Assembly (NCBI GenBank): GCA_034440575.1 | Contig: JAOTOL010001656.1 | Coordinates: forward strand, 2,378,001-2,442,000 | Length of the DNA: 64,000 nt | Source: Imbricaverruca yamaguchii | Lineage: Eukaryota > Arthropoda > Thecostraca > Neoverrucidae | Direction of reading: 5' to 3' | Notes under the pieces: model-generated | What the model was told of the DNA's origin: nothing | Databases searched by the model: none | What the model saw: the letters and a program-made list of their open reading frames with translations, nothing else | Program-made: the position numbers and the translations under genes | Shown: positions 27,301 through 33,774 of the stretch, one piece after another | Position numbering within the stretch: the first letter of the stretch is position 1 | Layout of the letters: each line of letters opens with the position of its first letter

Positions 27301-29007
27301 TCGAAGTCGTTGCAAGAACACCCTCTAATAATAAATGTAATCTGGAAAATCGTCTGCTATAATTATTTTCAAGAATTGTTAGTATCCAGTCCCGCAGGAA
27401 GCAATATTTTTAACCTTATCGGGGAACAAGTGTTGTTGATGTCGAAATTTATTTCACTCGGCCGAATTTCGTGCATGTACGTTAAACAATCTTTTTGCAA
27501 TATTTTTTTTTTAATGCCCCAGACTGAATTTTTTTTCCATATCGTCCCAGAACATGCATTCAGGTATATTAATATCATGCAGCACTAGCAGGCGTGATGC
27601 TACGTATCGAAAGTACTGGAACCTACCTGTCCATGGACGGAAAATCGTGTTTCTTTGAGCGCATTTGGAGCACTTGGATTGTGATCAGATGATCAGACAT
27701 GATTCATTCCTCGCATTCCGTCCCTCTACCATGGTGATGTAGCAGCTCATGTTCCAGAGCAACGCCACAACTATGCTCTCATACAGCAACAAGTATTGGA
27801 GCATCGGAAACATCGACAGCGAAACCATGCTCTGTAGCGATGCAGTTACGTTCTCGTGCTCCTCTACACGAACCAACAATAACAATTGGTTTCGATCGGT
27901 GCTCTCTGCCTCCCTGGAGCCAATCGCGCTCAGCACACGTGTGAGTCGCGCTCACCCACCTCGACCAGTCGGTGCTGCTCCCAGTTGTGTTAAAACATGT
28001 CCCCATATATCGCGCATCACACCTCCACCCGCACAGTCAACTGTTTACATATATTGGCTTACCGCATGGACCTCTTGACGTACCTCGACTTCACGCAGCC
28101 AAGGCTAGCGTACCTTCATTTCCCGCTGGCGCCTGTTGACATACCTTGACTTCCCGCAAGTTCATGGCTTCCTCCCACGACGTGTATTTCCGCTTCATCC
28201 TGCAACATGGCATAGCCAAAACATACTCGACAAATTGACATTACAGCTTTAGCAAAGTCGAGAGCCCGCTTATTGTAGAGGGAGATTGCGGTCCATCGTT
28301 GGAGCACCGTATAGTTTATTGTCCCGTACGAGAGGCTTGTCGTCACTTGCCGAGCTAATCATCACACTTAGACAGTACATGGACAAAATCGACCGAAGCC
28401 TATTTCTTACACTCTAACAAACTCCAACAAACATCTTTGGAGACCTCCCAACAAATGCTGAAATAGCCTGTCAAGTCTCACGAATTATTCGACAAAAACA
28501 TTTATTGGGGATGCATGGATCAGGAAGCACAAAGCTGGAAATGTACGAACCAGCAGCCGCATGCTTTCACTGTCAAGACCGGGACTTGAGGTTAGCCACT
28601 GATCCCCTCCCCCCCCCAAACAAAACAAAAAACGCCGAGATGTTTCCCTTTCTGAAGTCCAGCATCACTTGGCATCTCGTCTCCCGCACGGTACATCAGT
28701 AGCAAACGAGAAGCCTTGCGTACACATTTCAAGCATTAAATTATTCAAGTATTTGAAGCTGATATCATCATTATTATATCCTTGAAGCTGATATCATTTG
28801 AAGCTGATAGCGCGTGATTATGTTGTTGCAGCGCCTCTGTGGACAGAAGACAAGACAGCACAGCCACCTACTGCAGCACGCAGACCTTACGTCACGAACC
28901 ATGTACCTTTTAATGGCCACCTTCTCGCCGGTGTCTATGCGCTGTCCCAGTACGACCGATCCATAGGTGCCATCTCCCAGCTGGCCCAGTGTCAGATAGC
29001 GGTTCAT
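3330..29007 (-). CDS. MAK/ICK-type serine/threonine protein kinase (RCK family), ten exons
   Basis: CMGC-group kinase of the male germ cell-associated / intestinal cell kinase type. Known members control ciliary length and intraflagellar-transport turnaround at the ciliary tip (DYF-5 in nematodes). Joined exons give about 425 residues: glycine loop [11 protein letters not shown] (8-18), VAIK Lys33, alphaC Glu50, HRDMKPEN (catalytic Asp125), DFG (143-145), activation-loop TDY (157-159), APE (167-169), and the C-terminal signature GRTDWAAK (418-425). All key residues are intact. Every exon joins the next in phase with GT-AG sites. The tail after the kinase domain is about 200 residues shorter than in vertebrate MAK, so an internal tail exon may have been missed, or the tail is naturally short. 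The start Met at 29007 aligns with the usual MNRY start; in-frame ATGs lie at 29025 and 29028. MAK versus ICK cannot be separated, since invertebrates usually have one gene for both. Confidence 0.93.
3334..3484 (-). CDS. MAK/ICK kinase exon 10 (GRTDWAAK C-terminus)
   Basis: Starts after acceptor GCTCGGCAG and reads [20 protein letters not shown], then [16 protein letters not shown]. The family usually ends GRTDWASKY plus a few residues. Here the reading either stops at TGA (3330-3332) straight after the Lys, or splices at AA|GTGAGC to a last tiny exon not identified. A GC-rich open stretch at about 2906-3010, with its own GTGAGC donor, is a candidate for extra tail sequence. Confidence 0.85.
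3731..3965. repeat. 21-bp minisatellite, about 11 units
   Basis: Unit CATGGCAGCAACTGGACACG plus A, highly uniform. Three units vary at one base (for example CTGTACACG, CTGAACACG). The 21-bp period keeps several frames open on both strands; no gene is implied. Confidence 0.95.
3966..4600. repeat. Degenerate array of palindromic GGAAGTTAGCTTCC-like units
   Basis: About 600 AT-rich bases are built from variants of an 18-bp self-complementary core (TTGGAAGCTAGCTTCCAA occurs exactly near 4485-4503) separated by AATTTTT spacers. Orientation is undefined because the core is a palindrome. It abuts the 21-bp minisatellite. Confidence 0.8.
4231..4292. repeat. Telomere-like AGGTT run
   Basis: Three tight AGGTT units followed by decayed AGGTT/TGGTT variants lie inside the palindromic array. 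TTAGG is the common arthropod telomere repeat, but short AGGTTAGGTT runs are scattered widely in arthropod genomes, so this is a weak lineage hint and not a telomere. Confidence 0.5.
4601..5615. other. Intron 9 of the kinase gene; no further feature seen
   Basis: Mixed-composition intronic DNA between the palindromic array and exon 9. No exon with good splice sites, RNA gene or transposon end is recognisable. Confidence 0.4.
5616..5743 (-). CDS. MAK/ICK kinase exon 9 ([10 protein letters not shown] tail motif)
   Basis: Starts after acceptor TGCCTGCAG and encodes a Gly-rich stretch, then [20 protein letters not shown] and RNAQYG, like the AKQHYLKQSRYLPG motif of vertebrate MAK tails. Donor GTGAGG; 128 bp, phase 2 in, 1 out. 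The function of the motif is not known to me. Confidence 0.88.
6681..6836 (-). CDS. MAK/ICK kinase exon 8 (start of C-terminal tail)
   Basis: Encodes [12 protein letters not shown], the family-typical boundary just after the kinase domain, then a polar linker ending [14 protein letters not shown]. Acceptor GTCGGCAG, consensus donor GTGAGT; 156 bp. The phase (GG|T) matches exon 9. Confidence 0.9.
7446..8462. repeat. 39-bp minisatellite, about 26 units
   Basis: Unit CAACACCTGATGACATCACG plus TCATGACGCCGGCAACCCA with a few recurrent variants (CATGACGCCGACAAC, TCCTGACGCCGG, ATACCATCACG). Runs of variants recur in the same order near 8020-8200 and 8220-8360, pointing to block duplication. It lies in kinase intron 7, far from both splice sites. 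The unit contains TGACATCA/TGACGTGA-like palindromes. Confidence 0.95.
8463..9699. other. Kinase intron 7, unique part
   Basis: From exon 7 back to the 39-bp array. No transposon, exon or RNA gene recognised. At about 9385-9430 there is a small GTTACAAGTG(C) triplication. Confidence 0.35.
9700..9875 (-). CDS. MAK/ICK kinase exon 7 (end of C-lobe)
   Basis: Encodes [38 protein letters not shown] and [14 protein letters not shown], covering the last helices of the kinase fold. Acceptor CGTTGCAG, donor GTTAGT; 176 bp ending in phase 2 (AG|G). Confidence 0.93.
10904..11411. repeat. 55-bp tandem duplication, second copy split by a MITE
   Basis: Copy A runs 10904-10958. Copy B starts at 10959 and resumes at 11384 after the MITE. 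The copies share GTGGGGGTGCAC, GTCGGCGCAATA and CGTGGCCCG. This gives an internal control for the insertion. Confidence 0.7.
10990..11383. mobile_element. Non-autonomous DNA transposon (MITE) with long terminal inverted repeats
   Basis: The ends are inverted copies: GGGTCTGTTCCTGACCCTGG at 10990 and its near-complement (one mismatch in the first 18 bases) ending at 11383. Both ends continue with subterminal GGAGCA/GGAGTA motifs. The 394-bp element has no coding capacity. It interrupts the second copy of a 55-bp tandem duplication, and the intact first copy (10904-10958) shows the empty site, giving a 3-bp flanking duplication (ATA/ACA). A superfamily cannot be assigned with certainty. Confidence 0.75.
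11575..11800. repeat. Degenerate 85-90 bp tandem repeat
   Basis: CCTGATGGAGCCTCATGGTGGTAAATAC-type segments recur three times with GCCCAGCCTCCCTGATGG as the clearest shared block (near 11652 and 11748). Old and diverged, in kinase intron 6. Confidence 0.55.
12278..12449 (-). CDS. MAK/ICK kinase exon 6 (APE, C-lobe)
   Basis: Encodes [20 protein letters not shown], then [20 protein letters not shown] and [17 protein letters not shown]. Codons are strongly GC-ending, unlike exons 2-5. Acceptor GACCTCAG, donor GTGTGC; 172 bp. Confidence 0.94.
12450..13203. other. Kinase intron 5; nothing recognised
   Basis: AT-rich intron. A GAGGTTGAATGGCGTTGTTT stretch near 12840 resembles one near 61517, suggesting an unidentified dispersed repeat. 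Confidence 0.35.
13204..13313 (-). CDS. MAK/ICK kinase exon 5 (DFG, TDY activation loop)
   Basis: Encodes [20 protein letters not shown] and [20 protein letters not shown] binds metal; Thr157 and Tyr159 of TDY are the dual activation sites in this family. Acceptor TTTTGCAG, consensus donor GTGAGT; 110 bp, phase 0 to 2. Confidence 0.94.
14240..14596. repeat. 70-bp minisatellite, five units
   Basis: The unit begins GGGAGAGCTCGGTCGAGGTC and ends ACCTAGACGGGTCCGGTA. Units differ by a few substitutions and one single-base deletion (near 14463). Kinase intron 4. Confidence 0.95.
14942..15044 (-). CDS. MAK/ICK kinase exon 4 (HRDMK catalytic loop)
   Basis: Encodes [20 protein letters not shown] and [14 protein letters not shown], with catalytic Asp125 and Lys127. 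Acceptor TTTCCAG, donor GTGATA. 103 bp in matching phase. Confidence 0.93.
15045..17348. other. Kinase intron 3; no feature recognised
   Basis: 2.3 kb of mostly AT-rich DNA. No transposon ends, exon or RNA gene seen. Confidence 0.4.
17349..17470 (-). CDS. MAK/ICK kinase exon 3
   Basis: Encodes [20 protein letters not shown] and [20 protein letters not shown], the N-lobe sheet, hinge and start of the C-lobe. Acceptor TTTGCAG, donor GTAAGA. 122 bp, leaving phase 2 (AG|G). It lies next to the 1.5-kb repeat array at 17858-19405, in the preceding 10.7-kb intron. Confidence 0.93.
17858..19405. repeat. Large minisatellite with alternating 56- and 68-bp units
   Basis: Two unit types share GTGTCGGCGCCGGTCTGTGT and ATACGATGACGTGGG(C/T)GGTG. 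Type A (56 bp) continues CTGCGAGTGATGGC; type B (68 bp) continues TTGCGAGTGTGGCGGGCAGC and GTTGA. From about 18400 to 19080 they alternate A-B-A-B as a 124-bp higher-order unit, flanked by A-only blocks. About 26 units in total. It sits about 390 bp upstream, in gene sense, of kinase exon 3. Confidence 0.95.
19539..20126 (-). CDS. Possible small secreted Cys-containing protein nested in a kinase intron
   Basis: 195 codons from ATG at 20126. Residues about 16-35 form a hydrophobic signal-peptide-like segment ([16 protein letters not shown]). A short mature region follows with Cys38, 55, 57 and 74 (NPCECH...KKCPNGT), then a very basic and Gln/Glu-rich stretch ([20 protein letters not shown]) and a tail ending FFF before a stop in an A/T run. 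I do not recognise the family with certainty; the layout is like short secreted peptides of blood-feeding or parasitic arthropods. It may be a real single-exon gene, a retrocopy, or a spurious frame; the long open frame outside any tandem array argues for the first two. Confidence 0.4.
   Translation of the reverse strand: MNFVNANGIRRFWKTLNIIHLLPLILELHYSYATSLPCRFAYSGMFVSSAIQNPCECHQIPTDQPGMTQWIKKCPNGTTPDLEMHKITSRRSFRREAPRRAIARPDIQKRRQQAPEAQETRRTEEQEARRQQVAGAPGTLDEHTCDSRRKPTPTEYSTSFCLTANLWIPGGNLTATSPGVKTWFWVQRIRTCFFF
20215..20600. repeat. 32-bp minisatellite (GACCTCCCTGGGTACGACACCCGTCTGCGGGT)
   Basis: About 12 units, moderately diverged. Within each unit CACCCGTCTGCGGGTG is a near palindrome, so single strands could fold into a hairpin in every repeat. 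Confidence 0.9.
21089..21195. repeat. Detached, diverged units of the 32-bp minisatellite
   Basis: Three units with the same CCTCC-TGGTACGACACCCGTC-GGGTGACC core lie about 490 bp from the main array, with unrelated AT-rich DNA between. Confidence 0.75.
21262..21480 (+). mobile_element. tRNA-derived SINE-like element
   Basis: GGTCGCGGTAGCTCAGGCGG followed by CAGGGCATTGGACTC looks like a tRNA 5' half with an RNA polymerase III A box (TAGCTCAGGCGG). A GTGGATTCGTGATCG stretch stands where a B box would be and has lost the GGTTCGAATCC consensus. A GC-rich body follows. A true tRNA is excluded by the broken acceptor and T arms. Confidence 0.5.
21480..23290. other. Kinase intron 2, central AT-rich part
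   Basis: No exon or transposon recognised apart from the inverted repeat at 23092-23138, listed separately. A TATAATTATAATTATATAAT run lies near 21895-21925. Confidence 0.35.
23092..23138. repeat. Inverted repeat, 16-bp arms with one mismatch, 15-bp loop
   Basis: Arms 23092-23107 and 23123-23138 are complementary except at one position; both contain TATAGGTGGCG or its complement. The loop is GC-rich. There is no adjacent T-run, so no terminator is implied. Confidence 0.75.
23305..23840. repeat. 15-bp minisatellite (GTCAGGCGGGTCGAT)
   Basis: About 33 units. The centre (23400-23520) is almost perfect; both ends are increasingly diverged, as expected when an array grows from its middle. Every frame is open on both strands because the period is a multiple of three. 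Confidence 0.95.
24596..24710. repeat. 57-bp tandem duplication
   Basis: Two copies of GAATCCTTGTATGTGTGACA plus CGCACTAATTTGCCATGGTG and AGCATCCTACCGA, differing at one or two bases. Kinase intron 2. Confidence 0.9.
24711..26520. other. Kinase intron 2, unique part
   Basis: No exon, transposon terminus or RNA gene recognised. A short CGTTTCCTATC duplication occurs at 26070-26106. Confidence 0.3.
26530..27028. repeat. Hexanucleotide (CCATGA)n array, about 80 units
   Basis: Nearly pure CCATGA with islands of CAATGA and CCATGG. The translated Met-Thr, His-Gly and Ser-Trp dipeptide strings on both strands are by-products of the 6-bp period. It begins about 10 bp beyond a TGGACAG/GTAGGT-like site on the minus strand. 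Confidence 0.97.
27030..27682. repeat. Pair of about 65-bp direct repeats, 590 bp apart
   Basis: 27030-27098 and 27618-27682 share GG(G/A)ACCTACCTGTCCAT, GGAAAATCGT and TTTCTTTGAGCGCATT(C/T)G. Read on the minus strand each contains CAG|GTAGGT, a good 5' splice site, so they could be copies of an exon edge or termini of an unknown element. Confidence 0.75.
28145..28199 (-). CDS. MAK/ICK kinase exon 2 (alphaC helix)
   Basis: A 55-bp exon reading [18 protein letters not shown] after the base that completes Arg34. The acceptor is TTGCAG and the donor GTATGT. It aligns with the MKRKFYSWDECMNLREVK segment of vertebrate MAK and supplies the alphaC Glu. It is too short to be found as an open reading frame. 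Confidence 0.93.
28907..29007 (-). CDS. MAK/ICK kinase exon 1 (glycine loop, VAIK)
   Basis: Encodes [20 protein letters not shown] then DTGEKVAIK, including the nucleotide-binding loop and Lys33. It ends AG| before donor GTACAT at 28906, splitting an Arg codon completed by exon 2. An acceptor-like TTGCAG ends at 29040, so this may be the second exon of the mRNA, with a 5'UTR exon further upstream. Confidence 0.93.
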
Positions 29008-29179
29008 GGTCTCCCGGTCTCCCATCATCAACAGTAGACCTGCAAGGCGTTTTGAGAGTTATAATATCGTCATGTAATGCCATCAATGGCAAAATGATAA
29101 CATTGCGTCACGTCGAGAAAAAAAACTAGAATCATGTTGTTTCACAAAATAATTCAAGTGAGCTATTGTGTTGGAAACT

Positions 29180-30690
29180 ATCCAATACGTCATCAAATGT
29201 GCTAAGCAGCTTGGAGGACCAGGAACCCCAAGGCGTCGCGCAGGGGCCCCTGAAAATGATGCTGGGGTCTCAAAATCGCACCAAGACCCTCGCGAACACA
29301 TTGGGGCCCAAGCATCGTTCTGGACCCCTAGATATTACGCTGGTGCTCCGAAAAGTGGTACCAAAGTCCCTGAAAGTACAGCTGGGCCACAAAAAAAGTA
29401 TCGCCGAGGCCTCAGAAGTCTCGACGGGACTACGAAAATCACGCTGAGGAATCAGAAGGTCGGGTCGGGGCCCTGGAAATCACGCTGTGACTCTAATAAG
29501 TATCACTGGCGGGCCTCTGAAAGAAAAATCACGCTATGGTCCAAAAGATTGGGCCGCGCCCCTGGAAATCGCACTGGGGCCCCAAAGAGTCGGGCTGGAC
29601 CTCGAAAAATCACGCTAGGGGCTCGACAGGTCGCGCCGTACCCCCAAATGTCTCATCATGAACGCCCCCCCGACAAAAAAAATGAAGTCGGGGCAATGTA
29701 AATCAGTCCGGACATGGAAAATCACTGGGGGTCCCAGCAATCACTCGAAAAGCCCCAAAGACATATTTGCCCCCAAAATCGTGTCAAGGCCACTAAAACT
29801 CACGCTACTGGGTCCAAACAAATGACGACTTTGCCCCAAAAATCGCAGTTGCACCTAAAAAGTCGCATCGTTGCCCTTAAACATCATACTGGGGTCCTAC
29901 AAATTTGCGCCAGATACCCACAAGCCACAACTTGCTACCGAAAAGACAATCCCCACGTGGAATACCACTCTGCGGCCACAAAACTTGCGTCAAAGACCAC
30001 AAAATAGGCACCGGGCGCCGGAATAGAAGCGTGTTGGGGCAACAACAACAAAAATTGCACCTGGAGCCCGAAGGATTGTACCGGGGCCCAAAAATATCGC
30101 GTAGAGAGCTTACAAAAAATATAACTCGACACCAAAGAATCACAAAGGGATTCCATTGAATTCGCTAGAGTACCAGAAATATCAAAACAGGTCCCGAAAG
30201 AAAGTTATCCGCAGGACCTTTCTACTCTAAAGGGTGTCGTCGGCTGAAGACGAAACTTCAGCAGCGGCAGTGGCTTGCCAAAGAGGAAAGTTCACTGCTC
30301 TCCCTAAGTACAACGCGCCCAGGGAACTTGCATCGAGCTAAAACAATATCGTGCTTTGAACCCAACATTCTCGTCAGTAGTAACAATTTTTGGCCGGGAC
30401 ATACAAAGTTATCCTCGGAGCTCCAAAAAATGGCGTTGATGGCCCCAAATAATATGCATAATGTTGCCGCAAAAAATCGCATCGGGACCGGACAAAAATC
30501 ATGACCGAGCCCTCAAAATTAGGCAAGGATCCCGAAGAAAAAATGTTCGAGACTGGAAAATTGCCACCGAGCCAGAATTAACGCCTTACAAAAACGTCTA
30601 CGACTCAGGAAAACAAATTGGAGATAAACAAATCGAGACGGAGCGCAAAAACATGGCGTCCAGGACCCGTTCCTGCGTGGCGTTGGACCC
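29180..30690. repeat. Very degenerate tandem array upstream of the kinase gene
   Basis: About 1.5 kb in which GGGGCCC(C/T)NAAAATC(A/G)C(G/A)-like motifs recur every 28-35 bases with only partial identity. It looks like an ancient minisatellite eroded by point mutation. It lies within 200 bp of the kinase start codon. Confidence 0.7.
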
Positions 30691-31701
30691 TTTCCTGCGT
30701 CGTCCTTTCTGTATGGCGCTCCTGCATCCCCAGTATGAATAATTGGCATTGCAGTCCGTAGGCTGATTGCTAAGTAAGCCAGCATCAAAGTACGATTTAC
30801 TTAGTTTGGCCTTCGGGAGAAAAAAACGCATGGTGGCTATGTTGCTGCCGCGCCACCTCTCACCAAAACCTTTACTATGGCTGACAGAGCCATTAAGGTA
30901 AATGAATGCAGCAGTTTGGTTTCGCTACGTTATTCGTTTCCATTGTCTCCCGTACACAAAAGGTTTGGCGCAACGGATCATATGGTGACGGCTGTGACAG
31001 TGACGAAATCAAGGCGATGAAATGCGTAGCGTGTCGGACCGATTACCTGAAGTGCGAGAAAAACATGTCCATCAGTTCAGCCTCAGGAAGACTTTCAGGG
31101 CAATAGGCACACGTAGGGAAGGAACGAGTTACGCTGCCGCGGCTTTTCCCCAATGTTTTCTTGTTAAGAACACCCACCTGCAATAGTGCAATGGGTGCTC
31201 GAGCGGACCTGATGTGTGCTTATATCGGACAATACTTCGGAAGGAATTTTTCATGCTTGTGTTGATATTTTACACACAAGGAAAACGCCGTTATATCGTG
31301 GCGTGCAGTCCAACTGGTGAAGCTGCTGAATTTGTTAACTATTCGATCTGAACTGTTCACGCATGTTGTTGCCTGTTTGAAATTGCCAATTCTAAGAGCG
31401 TAATTGTTCCTTCTTGTAATTTTATCCTTTTTTGGCACATGCTTTGGATCACTTTTAGTGAGTGACTTCAGTTCATCCTCGTTCTTGGACCATATGCAAC
31501 CCAGCCCTGCACAATAGCAATCAGCTGTTGGGGTGTCGTTTAGGAACATATATGACGTATGTGGCGATTGTGATCGATATCAGTGTTTGTCAATATCCGC
31601 GCAAACTTCAACAATTACAGTGCATAATTATTGCGACAATAGAAAACATATCCTTCGTGAAACGCTATATTCTATATAGCACATCTGCACTTATATTCAC
31701 A
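30690..31701. other. Intergenic, nothing recognised
   Basis: Unique DNA between the degenerate array and the candidate terminal exon at 31702. No promoter motif is clear enough to call. Confidence 0.35.
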
Positions 31702-31834
31702 TCAATTTCTTCCCACGGGAGCTTCGCTGGCGGGCAGCACGTGCGCCCTGTCATTTTCAACCGGTGAATTTGTCTGAAGTAAACTCGCCGATTGATCGAT
31801 GGATCCCGAAGGCGCTTTGGCGGAAACTATTTGG
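31702..31834 (-). CDS. Candidate terminal exon of the zinc-finger gene or of a neighbour
   Basis: After acceptor GTGGCAACAG the frame reads QIVSAKAPSGSIDQSASLLQ and VENDRAHVLPASEAPVGRN before TGA. The first base completes the AG| left by the candidate exon 32942-33104, giving Ser. Composition is polar and exon-like, but there is no domain. Confidence 0.4.
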
Positions 31835-31989
31835 CTGTTGCCACACAAATGCTGCTCTGTAATTGGTTCAATTGGTGCGCGCACAGATAAAAATGGTATC
31901 GACCATAATCGTCATAAGCGTCACATATGTAGCTAAACGACGCCCCAGCAGCTGATTGCTGTTATCCAGCTCTGGGTGCAACCCAAGAA

Positions 31990-32085
31990 GACCGTTTTAT
32001 GTGAAAATGCGAAGATCGTGAAAAATGCAAGATCGTGTTATGCGAAAATGCGAAGATCGTGAAAAATGCGAAGATCGTGTTGTGA
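31990..32085. repeat. Short tandem repeat GAAAATGCGAAGATCGTG
   Basis: Five imperfect units of 17-22 bp in an AT-rich stretch. Confidence 0.85.
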
Positions 32086-32439
32086 TTTGTTGCTCACCCC
32101 GCTGTATTTCATTTTATTTAATTTAATTTTAGAATTTATATTTTATTATGACATGTATGACCACCGGTAGTTCTGACTTAATTTTATGATGACATGTATG
32201 ACCTCTTTTGTTCGACCAAAGTAGCTTGCCATTCTGCAATACCAATTTTCACACCACAAAACGGTGGTTTGAATCAACCTTTGATCGTACTTATGCATTA
32301 GAACGTGCAATCATCCAGAGCGTCAACACGACAAAGTCTATCCCCGTGTATCGTAGATATTTAAGAAAACACCGCGCACCCAATCACAAGGCCCGCTGAG
32401 CTCACACGAAACCATAGCACTGAGCACATCGCTCGCCAG

Positions 32440-32941
32440 AACAATAGGCGTGCCCACTAACCTGTCCGGGTCTGACCACGGCTACAGAGCGACGGTTGGA
32501 ACACCGGTCGTGCCCACTGACCTGTCCGGGGCTGACCACGGCTACAGAGCGACGGCCGGAACACCGGTCGTGCCCACTAACCTGTCCGGGTCTGACCACG
32601 GCTACAGAGCGACGGTTGGAACACCGGTCGTGCCCACTAACCTGTCCGGGTCTGACCACGGCTACAGAGCGACGGCCGGAACACCGGTCGTGCCCACTGA
32701 CCTGTCCGGGTCTGACCACGGCTACAGAGCGACGGCCGGAACACCGGTCGTGCCCACTGACCTGTTCGGGGCTGACCACGGCTACAGAGCGACGGTTGGA
32801 ACACCGGTCCTGCCCACTGACCTGTCCGGGTCTGACCACGGCTACAGAGCGATGGCTGGAACACCGGGCGTGCCCACTGACCTGTCCGGGGCTGACCACG
32901 GCTACAGAGCGACGGCCAGAACACCGGGCGTGCCCACTGAC
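32440..32941. repeat. 60-bp minisatellite built from a 5' splice junction, about 8 units
   Basis: On the minus strand each unit holds about 36 bases resembling the end of the exon at 33104-32942 (TGGTCAGCCCCGGACAG with few changes), then donor GTCAGT or GTTAGT and about 20 intron-like bases. Period exactly 60. The units differ from the exon at about five of 36 exonic positions, including a TAG. Confidence 0.9.
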
Positions 32942-33104
32942 CTGTCCGGGGCTGACCAGGGCCGCAGGGCGATGGCCTGGGCCGTCGAGTGGCTGCCGAC
33001 GACTGGCTGGGTGGTGGTGACGCCAGGTGTGCCAGCGGCCAGGTATTGATCAGCCGGGCCGGCACGATGGTAGCGACAGGCAAACATTAGTACACAAGCG
33101 GGCA
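32942..33104 (-). CDS. Candidate exon preceding the 60-bp array
   Basis: After CATGCTCAG the frame reads PACVLMFACRYHRAGPADQY and LAAGTPGVTTTQPVVGSHST up to AIALRPWSAPD, ending AG| at donor GTCAGT. The incoming phase is 1 and the outgoing phase 2, which fits the exon at 31834. The array downstream copies this exon's end, independent support that this boundary is real. Whether it belongs to the zinc-finger gene is unproved. Confidence 0.45.
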
Positions 33105-33563
33105 CTGAGCATGCTGTACTGTCGGCGCCAACGGCCGCGTTTCTTTTACATCGATCGGTAGGCCTCTCATAATGGTATGGAAGAGCATCTCCGGGTTGTG
33201 GGACGGCAGCCTATCCGGACCTCTGGGTGATGAGTGCTCCTGGCTTGGCGGAGGAAGCCTCCCTGTCCATGGGGTGGGGAGCCTCTCTGGAGCGCGGCTT
33301 GGACAGCATTTTTTAATCGTGCGATGGAGAATATCTCTTCATCCTATCCGGACCTCTGGGGAATGTATGGGGAAGACCTCTCAGGATCGCGGTGTGAGCC
33401 GCACCTCTTGACTGATGTATGGGGACATCTCTGGATCGCGGTGTTGGCCGCATCTCTTGACAAATGCATGGGTACCTCTCAGGACTGTGGAATGAGAACC
33501 TCTCTGCATTGAGAGGTGGAGATGCTCAATGGACCGCGGGTAGGCAGCACCTTTGACCGAAGT

Positions 33564-33670
33564 ATATATTTATATATCTACCTATATATCTATTTATCTA
33601 TCTTTTTCTCCAACTTTCTATATATATGTATATATATATATATATATATACATATATATACATACATATG

Positions 33671-33742
<72 letters not shown>

Positions 33743-33772
33743 TATATATGTATATATATATATATATATATT
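33564..33772. repeat. (TA)n-rich microsatellite
   Basis: About 200 bases of TA dinucleotides with scattered CATA, GTA and ATCTAT interruptions, followed by a GTGTGCGCGTCCGCACGCGC stretch that is alternating purine-pyrimidine and could adopt Z-DNA. Confidence 0.97.
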
Positions 33773-33774
33773 AT

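Noticed and set aside
31220..31549. 109-codon minus-strand frame considered as a reverse-transcriptase tail
   Set aside because: Similarity to LINE C-termini was too weak to hold on inspection; no FTNR or WNxLP motif.
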